A DNA stretch of 64,000 bases. Source: Salinivibrio sp. ES.052 (GTDB taxonomy: Bacteria; Pseudomonadota; Gammaproteobacteria; Enterobacterales; Vibrionaceae). The notes under the pieces were generated by a model. The model was not told the DNA's origin and did no database searches. It worked only from the letters and a program-made list of their open reading frames with translations. The stretch lies in NCBI RefSeq assembly GCF_900141775.1, contig NZ_FSRI01000002.1, positions 584,001-648,000 on the forward strand, in the 5' to 3' direction. Below, in pieces: positions 57,512 through 64,000 of the stretch (the first letter of the stretch is position 1; each line of letters starts with the position of its first letter). Both the position numbers and the translations under genes were made by a program.

Positions 57512-57895
57512 TTAATGGAGTATGTTTGGCAGCGCGAGACGGAAAGGCGCGATATCGACTTTAAACGACTGATCGTCTTGATCTTGCATGGTGTAAAAGC
57601 CTTGCATCACGCCCACAGGCGTCTCAATGATGGTGCCACTGGTATAAGTGTACTTTTCCCCGGCTGCGATCTTGGGCTGCTCGCCGACAACGCCTTCCCC
57701 TTCGATTTCTAGCTCTTTGCCATTTGCATCGGTGATCAACCACTTCCTACGCATCAGTTGCGCGGGGGCATCTCCCTGATTTTTAATCGTTACCGTATAA
57801 GAAAAGACGAAACGCTCGTTATCTGGCTCTGATTGATCTTCCACGTATTGCGTCGCAACGTGGATCTCGAATTGCGTTTGTTCAGTGGCTTGCAA
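57512..57895 (-). CDS. apaG: ApaG protein, TTG start
   Basis: A 127-residue FN3-like protein of unknown function, associated with magnesium/cobalt phenotypes. Characteristic stretches are SEPDNERFVFSYTVTIKNQG, WLITDANGKELEIEGEGVVG, YTYTSGTIIETPVGVMQGFY and APFRLALPNILH. The start is a TTG at 57895: AGGAG (57907-57903) lies seven bases before it, and the first in-frame ATG is about 48 codons later, inside conserved sequence. It lies between rsmA and apaH. Confidence 0.96.
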   Translation of the reverse strand: MQATEQTQFEIHVATQYVEDQSEPDNERFVFSYTVTIKNQGDAPAQLMRRKWLITDANGKELEIEGEGVVGEQPKIAAGEKYTYTSGTIIETPVGVMQGFYTMQDQDDQSFKVDIAPFRLALPNILH

Positions 57896-57909
57896 GTCAA
57901 GGCTCCTGT

Positions 57910-58716
57910 TTATGATGAATGATTCGCGTCTAACCAGTTTGCTAGGCTAGAGAACTGCGCCAGTGTCATGTTCTCAGGACGTAAACTGGGGTCGATACCG
58001 AGCGCAGTCAAGGTGTCAACATCGACCAGCGACTTAAAACCGTTACGAATCGTTTTACGACGTTGGTTAAATCCTTCACGACAAACGCGCTCCAACCATG
58101 ACAAATTGGTAACAGGGTGAGGCAACGTTTGATGTGGAACGAGGCGAACAACGGCTGAATCGACCTTGGGTGACGGCTTAAAGGCACTCGGCGGCACTTC
58201 CAACACTGGGACCACTTTGCAATAGTATTGTGCCATCACAGTGAGGCGACCATAGGCCTTGGTGCCTGGTCCGGCAGCGAGACGTTTCACCACTTCTTTT
58301 TGCAGCATAAAGTGCATATCTTGCACGTGATCGGCAAAGGAAAAGAGGTGGAACATTAGCGGTGTTGATACATTGTACGGTAGGTTACCGAAAATGCGCA
58401 GCGGCCCTTTTTTCGCCAGCTCCGCGAAATCAAACGCCATGGCATCGGCTTCATAAACCGTTAGTTTACGCCCCATAAAAGGGTGGCTACGCAAGCGTGC
58501 GGCCAGATCGCGGTCAAGTTCGACCACATTGAGGTGATCGACTTGTTCGGTAACAGGCTCGGTTAATGCACCTAAACCCGGACCAATCTCTACCAGGTTT
58601 TCACCCGAGAGAGGATTGATCGCCGATACAATTTCGTCGATGACATAGGGGTCGTTTAGGAAGTTTTGTCCGAAACGTTTTCTGGCACGGTGGCCTTGAT
58701 GGACTTTATCGCTCAT
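57910..58716 (-). CDS. rsmA: 16S rRNA (adenine1518/1519-N6)-dimethyltransferase
   Basis: Dimethylates two adenosines near the 3' end of 16S rRNA late in small-subunit assembly. [19 protein letters not shown], the SAM loop [15 protein letters not shown] (about 41-55), the catalytic [15 protein letters not shown] (about 112-126) and [12 protein letters not shown] are all present in 268 residues. Its ATG overlaps the pdxA stop codon by four bases. Confidence 0.98.
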   Translation of the reverse strand: MSDKVHQGHRARKRFGQNFLNDPYVIDEIVSAINPLSGENLVEIGPGLGALTEPVTEQVDHLNVVELDRDLAARLRSHPFMGRKLTVYEADAMAFDFAELAKKGPLRIFGNLPYNVSTPLMFHLFSFADHVQDMHFMLQKEVVKRLAAGPGTKAYGRLTVMAQYYCKVVPVLEVPPSAFKPSPKVDSAVVRLVPHQTLPHPVTNLSWLERVCREGFNQRRKTIRNGFKSLVDVDTLTALGIDPSLRPENMTLAQFSSLANWLDANHSS

Positions 58717-59699
58717 GCTTTGCTATCTACTAATTCAATGGCGTGGGAGATGGCCGTCCGCAGGCTTCCTGTATCCGCCGTACCGGTACCCGCTAAATCC
58801 AATGCGGTACCATGATCTACTGATGTTCTGACAAAGGGGAGGCCCAAGGTGATATTCACTGAGCGTCCAAATCCTTTGAATTTTAACACAGGTAAGCCCT
58901 GGTCGTGATACATCGCTAAGACAGCGTCGGTATCTTGCAAATATTTATCTTGAAAAAGGGTGTCGGCGGGCAACGGACCGACGATATCCATGCCCTGTTC
59001 GCGTAACTCGTCGAGTGCTGGAATAATAATATCGATTTCTTCTCGACCTAGGCAGCCGTCCTCACCCGCGTGCGGATTGAGACCACAGATATAAATTCGT
59101 GGTTGCTTAATCGCGAATTTCTCTTGTAAATCCTGATGTAAAATCGCGATGACATCATGCAAGCGCTCACGCGTAATGGCTTTAGCGACATAGGCGAGTG
59201 GGATGTGCGTCGTGACTAACGCAACACGCAAGCCTTCGGTGGCCAGCATCATCACCACTTGATTAACGTTGGCGTGTTGGGCAAAAAATTCGGTATGGCC
59301 ACTGAAGGACACGCCAGCGCGATTGATGATCCCTTTATGCACGGGCCCGGTGACAACGGCCGCAAATTCGCCTGACATATTGCCCTCTGCCGCTCGAGTC
59401 AGCGTCTCGAGCACATAGCGGCCATTGGCTTCATCTAACTGGCCTGGCACCACCGCTGCTCCCATCGGGATATCCGCAACGACTAGCTCCCCGGCTTGAT
59501 GAGGACGAGGCAGAGCGGATGCGTCGTAGTCGCGCAAACTGACAGCGAGATTGAGGGCTTGGGCTCGCTCTGCCAACATTTGCTTATTGGCGACCGCCAC
59601 CAGCTGATGCGGCCAAGAGAGGAGAGCCATTGCTAAGACCAAGTCCGGACCAATACCTGCGGGCTCCCCAGGTGTAATGGCGATACGCTCAGCTGTCAT
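58713..59699 (-). CDS. pdxA: 4-hydroxythreonine-4-phosphate dehydrogenase
   Basis: NAD-dependent step of pyridoxal phosphate synthesis. [20 protein letters not shown] is the N-terminal signature; [30 protein letters not shown] and [20 protein letters not shown] carry the metal and substrate residues. The ATG at 59699 gives 328 residues (family 329); a GTG one codon earlier is also possible. It overlaps the end of surA. Confidence 0.97.
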   Translation of the reverse strand: MTAERIAITPGEPAGIGPDLVLAMALLSWPHQLVAVANKQMLAERAQALNLAVSLRDYDASALPRPHQAGELVVADIPMGAAVVPGQLDEANGRYVLETLTRAAEGNMSGEFAAVVTGPVHKGIINRAGVSFSGHTEFFAQHANVNQVVMMLATEGLRVALVTTHIPLAYVAKAITRERLHDVIAILHQDLQEKFAIKQPRIYICGLNPHAGEDGCLGREEIDIIIPALDELREQGMDIVGPLPADTLFQDKYLQDTDAVLAMYHDQGLPVLKFKGFGRSVNITLGLPFVRTSVDHGTALDLAGTGTADTGSLRTAISHAIELVDSKA

Positions 59700-60984
59700 C
59701 ACTGATTACCTCAACATAGGCGCCTGCGCGTAGTGTTTGAAGCCAAGCTTGTGCTTCTTCATTAAACTTTCTGTTGAACAGCATACGGTAAGCACGGTTT
59801 TTAACTGCCGCATCGGTTTTGTCGACATCGCGACGATCGGTCACTTCGACAATATGCCAGCCATGTACAGTCTTAAAAGGATCGCTGATTTTCCCCTCTG
59901 GGAGGGTGTCAACCTTGGCTTTAAACGCGGGCACATAGGCGTCTGTGGTTGACCAACCTAAGTCGCCGCCGTTTACGGCAGAGCCGGGATCATCACTGTA
60001 TTGTTTAGCTAAATCGGCAAAGCTTTGTTCGCCACGTTCAACTTGTGCAATCAGCTGGTTGAGCTCTTTTTTCGCCCCTTTATCACTGAGCACGATCGAG
60101 GGTTTGATCAAAATATGGCGGGCTTTGACTTCGGTAACCGCGACCGTTTCCAAACCTTGCACATCATCGATTTTCAAAATATGAAAACCCACACCACTGC
60201 GAAATGGCCCGATAATCGCGCCTTTTCCTTGGTTGGTAATTTGGTCGGCGAAAATGGTTGGCATTTCTTCTAGGCGTAACCAGCCCCAGTCTCCGCCATC
60301 AAGTGCTTTGGGTCCTTTGGAATATTCCATCGCCAGCTCAGCCACGTTGCCGGCATGACGTAACGTATCGACTAAGCGATACGCTTGCTTTTTCACCGCT
60401 TCACGTTCAGCTTTATCCGCGTCATCATCCAATTTTAGTTGGATATGCGAGAGCTTATAACGCACTTTTTGCATTTTTTGCTCATTAAGCTGACTGGCTA
60501 ATGTCTCCACTTCTTGCGGCAAAATGCTAATACGGCGGCGTACCTGTGCATTGCGGGCTTCTGAGATGGTCAGCTCCCGGCGTACTTGCTCTCGGTACTG
60601 TCCCCAAGATACACCTTGATCGGCCATTTTTTCGCGTAAAGCGTCAACACTGATCGACTGTTCTTGAGCAATGTTACGGATAGCTTGTTGCAACTGACTA
60701 TCGTCAATTTGAATGCCTAGGCGTTTCGCTTCCTGTAGCTGGAGTTCTTCGACGATAAGCCGTTCGCGCATTTGCTCTTCAAGTACATCTTGAGGAGGCA
60801 ATTCACGATCGCTATTGGCTGCATTTAGGGTAACGGTGTGGCGCATTGCCGTCATTTCACTCTGCAATACCACGCCATCGTTCACTACTGCGATCACACG
60901 ATCGAGCTCTTTGGGTGCCGCTTGCGTCAAGGGGGTAAGCAACACTAAAACGCCAGTGATGAGGGCGTGACTCCATTTGTTCAT
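59689..60984 (-). CDS. surA: Periplasmic chaperone and peptidyl-prolyl isomerase SurA
   Basis: Escorts unfolded outer-membrane proteins, including LptD, across the periplasm. The signal peptide ends LTPLTQA; the chaperone domain starts [20 protein letters not shown]; two parvulin domains follow, the first with [20 protein letters not shown] and the second with [20 protein letters not shown], then [16 protein letters not shown]. The ATG at 60984 has GGA six bases before it and gives 431 residues; two earlier in-frame ATGs are less good. It lies between lptD and pdxA. Confidence 0.97.
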   Translation of the reverse strand: MNKWSHALITGVLVLLTPLTQAAPKELDRVIAVVNDGVVLQSEMTAMRHTVTLNAANSDRELPPQDVLEEQMRERLIVEELQLQEAKRLGIQIDDSQLQQAIRNIAQEQSISVDALREKMADQGVSWGQYREQVRRELTISEARNAQVRRRISILPQEVETLASQLNEQKMQKVRYKLSHIQLKLDDDADKAEREAVKKQAYRLVDTLRHAGNVAELAMEYSKGPKALDGGDWGWLRLEEMPTIFADQITNQGKGAIIGPFRSGVGFHILKIDDVQGLETVAVTEVKARHILIKPSIVLSDKGAKKELNQLIAQVERGEQSFADLAKQYSDDPGSAVNGGDLGWSTTDAYVPAFKAKVDTLPEGKISDPFKTVHGWHIVEVTDRRDVDKTDAAVKNRAYRMLFNRKFNEEAQAWLQTLRAGAYVEVISDDS

Positions 60985-61037
60985 TCTTTGTCCACTTTTA
61001 TTCATAGGTTCAACAGTCCAGACCACAATAAGGCGCG

Positions 61038-63362
61038 TTAGTTCTTTAATGCAAAGGGATCGCGATAACCCAGCGCGTTGCCTGAGTCAGTGCTGAAATT
61101 AAAGCCACTGTCTGCCCCCAGCCCAAGAAGACTAAATGACAAGGTCACATTGTTATCGTAAACCGGGTCGGCATTAATGTTGGACCGCGAGAGTAAGTAT
61201 TCGTTATAACTTAACCCGACCACCCAGCAATCGGAGCGGTAGGTAAGACTGAGCTGGTTTTCTAGCATGATATCTTGGGTCATATCACGCCAGTACTGCC
61301 CTTTAAAACTGAGGCCATCCCAAAGCGGGAAGCCGGTGACGACACCAGCTTGTGAGAGGCCGTCATCAGTGAGTCGACTGATATTTCGGTTTGGCAGCGT
61401 TGAGACAATATACTCTTGTGCAACGTAGCGATAACTGGTTTGGGCATAAAATTGGCCGCGGCGGTATTCAGCAATCGCATTACCAAACTGCATTTCGCTA
61501 AGGTTGCTGTCATATTGCATGGAGGCCCGCAAAAAGAAATTGTCATCGATGTTGGCCTCTCCTTCTAATGCCCAAGATGAGTAATCAAAGGTTTCTGCAT
61601 CTTGGTTAGAGGGTTGGTCAAAGTAATAGATTTGCCCGAATGACAGATTCAAACGTTCTTTGTAGCCACCGTCGTAAAAGCGCGTGGTGGCACCGTAGGT
61701 GAGTTGATTTGCCGGATTAATATAATCGATGCTGCTAAATTGGTTGCCGCGAAATAGGCCATAGTAGTCGGTCTGTAGGCGTGCGGTATCATAGCCACCG
61801 CCGCTAAAGTTGACGGGGTTATAGATATCCCCCTGATCCACGTCTTTGATGTACAAATACTGGATCTGTGGCTCGAGGGTTTGGCTAAAGTGGCCTCCCA
61901 TCGCCCAGAAGTTGCGCTCCAAGACCAATCCAGAATGTAATCGCATGGTCGGAATTTTTCGTTCAACCGACTTACTCAGTGTTGCTGTCGATTCTGCATC
62001 CGGCATTGCGTTGTCAAAGCGTTGATCGTAATGCGTATACAGCATGCTAGCTTCTGCAGTGGCGTTAAACCAAGGTCGGGTAAACGGCATCGTCAATGTG
62101 GGTGCCAGGTGTGTCCGTGTTGCTTCTGGTTTATTAGGGTCGTCATTCGCAAACACACTAAATTGCGCAGGAACACTGATGTCTAGCCAGTTAGCGACCT
62201 GAGGCGCGTAATAGTTTATATCCACTTGTGGCATCAGACGGTAAACGCTGGTGTTTTCGGTTAGAGCTTGGAAATCACGGACACGGACTGTGCTGTTCCA
62301 GTCTAAGCCGCGGTAACTGATTTCACCGGTTTGGAGTAAGGTGTTGTCTTCACGCTTACCGACATCGGAATCGATATTTTGGAAGTAGGCAATATCACTG
62401 ACTTTGCTGTAATCGGCTTCGTAACGCCAGTGACCTTGTACACCGTCATGTTGCCAGTTAAAGCCCCAACGTGCATCGAGATCAGGGTTGCGCTGGTCAT
62501 CGGGAAGGTATTCAGAATACAGTGACCCGCTACCAAAAGGCGCAAGGTAACGGATGTTAGTGTTTAACTGTACGCCCCGCTCCGACATGTATTTGGGCGT
62601 AAGCGTCGCATCAATTTGTGGATGGATATTCCAATAAAATGGTGTTTCCATCTCAATGCCATCGCGATCGCTCCACGAGATTGAGGGGTATAAAAAGCCC
62701 GTTAGCCTGCCATCTTCAACTGGTACCCGCAGGTATGGCAGATAAAAGATCGGTACATTCATCACCTCAAATTTGGGGTGATAAAGGTTGGCAAATAAGC
62801 TGTTATCTTCTTTCTCAATCTTTGAGGCGGAAAAACGCCAGCTTTTATCTTCATCTGGACACGTGGTATAGGTGCCGTCCTCAAGCTCATAGAAGGTGGT
62901 GCCGTTTTTAAACACCCGTTTTGCTTCACCCCTCCCTGGGGTACACAGCATTTTGTACTGGGCGTTATTAAGCGTGGTGTCTTCGTTTTCGAGATTGGCT
63001 TGTAGGTAATCAGAAGTCACCATCATTTGCCCATCATTGAAGACCACATCTCCTTGTGCGGTGACGATACGCTCAGGGTCACGTAATGTTGCGGTATCGG
63101 CCGTCATTTTACGATGACCTTGCGTCACCTCTACATTACCGCTGTAGATGGCTTTCTCGTTAGTTTGTGCCTCCGCACGATCCGCGACCACTCGAATAGG
63201 CGCATTATTGACATCTTGTGTCTGCTCACTATCGGGGATACACCGCGCCTCACTATCAATGCAGGGCTGGGTATCTTGGTCTGTGTTGGCAAACACAAGT
63301 GCTGGGCCGTAGAGCGTCAGGCTGATCATGGTGGCTAAAAAGCTACGTGCAGTCGGTGACAT
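61038..63362 (-). CDS. lptD: LPS-assembly protein LptD
   Basis: Outer-membrane barrel that, with LptE, inserts lipopolysaccharide into the outer leaflet. From the ATG at 63362 it has 774 residues (E. coli 784) with a signal peptide ending GPALVFA, an OstA/LptA-like jellyroll (RVVADRAEAQTNEKAIYSGN; KMTADTATL) and a long barrel. Cysteines are at QPCIDSEARC, YKMLCTPG, YTTCPDED and one near the C-terminus in YRSDCWVVGL, where E. coli has two adjacent cysteines. ATG 63374 (MSSSMSPT) directly touches its AGGA, so 63362 is preferred; GTG 63404 is unlikely. It heads the operon and is divergent from djlA. Confidence 0.95.
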   Translation of the reverse strand: MSPTARSFLATMISLTLYGPALVFANTDQDTQPCIDSEARCIPDSEQTQDVNNAPIRVVADRAEAQTNEKAIYSGNVEVTQGHRKMTADTATLRDPERIVTAQGDVVFNDGQMMVTSDYLQANLENEDTTLNNAQYKMLCTPGRGEAKRVFKNGTTFYELEDGTYTTCPDEDKSWRFSASKIEKEDNSLFANLYHPKFEVMNVPIFYLPYLRVPVEDGRLTGFLYPSISWSDRDGIEMETPFYWNIHPQIDATLTPKYMSERGVQLNTNIRYLAPFGSGSLYSEYLPDDQRNPDLDARWGFNWQHDGVQGHWRYEADYSKVSDIAYFQNIDSDVGKREDNTLLQTGEISYRGLDWNSTVRVRDFQALTENTSVYRLMPQVDINYYAPQVANWLDISVPAQFSVFANDDPNKPEATRTHLAPTLTMPFTRPWFNATAEASMLYTHYDQRFDNAMPDAESTATLSKSVERKIPTMRLHSGLVLERNFWAMGGHFSQTLEPQIQYLYIKDVDQGDIYNPVNFSGGGYDTARLQTDYYGLFRGNQFSSIDYINPANQLTYGATTRFYDGGYKERLNLSFGQIYYFDQPSNQDAETFDYSSWALEGEANIDDNFFLRASMQYDSNLSEMQFGNAIAEYRRGQFYAQTSYRYVAQEYIVSTLPNRNISRLTDDGLSQAGVVTGFPLWDGLSFKGQYWRDMTQDIMLENQLSLTYRSDCWVVGLSYNEYLLSRSNINADPVYDNNVTLSFSLLGLGADSGFNFSTDSGNALGYRDPFALKN

Positions 63363-63516
63363 TGAAGAAGACATTCCTGTTTTATCTGATTGCGTGGTGT
63401 ACACGAAGGCAACGCATCAGTATGCTTTGGCTGCAAAATGTGATTATCATAAATCAATTTACGCCCAGCATCACCTGTAAATGTGCAGGGTGTGAAACTA
63501 GCAATGAGACCATGGC

Positions 63517-64000
63517 ATGCAACTATATGGCAAGGTAATTGGTGCTTTTCTCGGCATTTTGTTGGGAGGCCCAATCGGTTTTTTTCTTGGCCTATTTTTA
63601 GGTCATCAGTTTGATAAAGCCAAACAGCGCGCGCGTTTCGGTGGGTTTGGCCGTGGATTTGGGGCGCAAGGCCCTCAAGCGCAACGTGTTTTTTTCCATG
63701 GCACCTTCGCGGTGATGGGACATATGGCGAAAGCCAAAGGACAGGTGACGCAACAAGAAATCCAGCTGGCTAGCTTACTGATGGATCGTATGCAGCTGCA
63801 TGGTGAAGTCAGACAATTGGCCCAGCAGGCGTTCCGTGAGGGGAAGGACAGTGACTTTCCGCTGGATGAAACCCTCAGTGGTATTCGTACCCTGAGTCAG
63901 GGCCGGCGTGATTTATTGAGTTTCTTTTTGGAAGTTCAGGTGCAAGCAGCCTTTGCAGACGGTGAACTTCATCCCAAAGAGCGTGAGCTTTTGTATGTGA
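63517..64000 (+). CDS. djlA: Co-chaperone DjlA, 5' part only
   Basis: The first 161 codons are in the window; the gene continues past the right edge. The start MQLYGKVIGAFLGILLGGPI is the membrane anchor of DjlA (type III, with a glycine-rich dimerising helix), followed by LGHQFDKAKQRARFG, a TerB-like domain with GTFAVMGHMAKAKGQVTQQE, SLLMDRMQLHGEVRQLAQQA and FFLEVQVQAAFADGELHPKE. The C-terminal J domain is beyond the edge. It is adjacent to lptD in the divergent arrangement seen in other gammaproteobacteria. Confidence 0.95.
   Translation, partial: MQLYGKVIGAFLGILLGGPIGFFLGLFLGHQFDKAKQRARFGGFGRGFGAQGPQAQRVFFHGTFAVMGHMAKAKGQVTQQEIQLASLLMDRMQLHGEVRQLAQQAFREGKDSDFPLDETLSGIRTLSQGRRDLLSFFLEVQVQAAFADGELHPKERELLYV

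Overview
The window is ordinary gammaproteobacterial chromosome, most likely from the Vibrionaceae and probably a Vibrio or Salinivibrio-like halophile. Several genes point there together: a BsrV-type periplasmic broad-spectrum racemase, a His-rich ZrgA (DUF2796) zinc locus, a TIGR03899 protein, cysG joined to cysDN with an SLC13 permease, a TIGR04219 outer-membrane protein, YtfK, and the lptD-surA-pdxA-rsmA-apaG-apaH, rplU-rpmA-obgE and msrA/tamAB-ppa-fbp-mpl neighbourhoods. Family assignments come from recognising protein sequence; no database search was run. I found no rRNA, tRNA, CRISPR array, insertion sequence, prophage or integron.

Layout. 1-11.6 kb: a cut-off DUF481 gene, dnaB, alr, yjbQ, pgi, a CheX-like protein, zur, azurin, dusA, pspG with a clear sigma-54 promoter, a small outer-membrane barrel, aldB and an unrecognised 80-residue ORF. 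11.7-16.1 kb: cysJIH. 16.3-23.6 kb: bsr, fklB, an OapA/YtfB-type LysM protein, a methyl-accepting chemotaxis protein, elaA and cpdB. 23.9-30.1 kb: cysG-cysD-cysN-SLC13 permease-cysC, which with cysJIH covers sulfate entry, activation, reduction and siroheme supply. 30-34.8 kb: a TIGR03899 gene, an unannotated 29-codon membrane ORF, and a Zur-box-controlled zrg-type operon. 34.8-46.3 kb: ytfJ, ytfK, msrA, tamA-tamB, ppa, fbp, mpl-ubiX. 46.3-49.4 kb: a UspA-type protein and a fused TRAP permease. 49.7-56.7 kb: argR, mdh, ispB, rplU-rpmA, obgE, yjjP-yjjB, folA. 56.7-64 kb: apaH, apaG, rsmA, pdxA, surA and lptD on the minus strand, with djlA starting at the right edge.

How the parts connect. Zur (5.9 kb) should repress the zrg-type operon (31.2-34.8 kb), whose promoter overlaps a good Zur box. 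The sulfur genes form two operons about 8 kb apart. TamA/TamB, SurA and LptD all serve outer-membrane assembly. Alr and Bsr are two alanine-racemase-fold enzymes in different compartments.

The most interesting stretch is 31.0-34.8 kb: the zrg-type operon, which pairs a His-rich periplasmic zinc protein with a MacB/FtsX-like ABC module and a DUF3299 protein, next to a small ORF that length filters would miss. Most of the rest is housekeeping. Starts are chosen by family alignment from memory and visible ribosome binding sites, and several remain uncertain, as noted in each entry.
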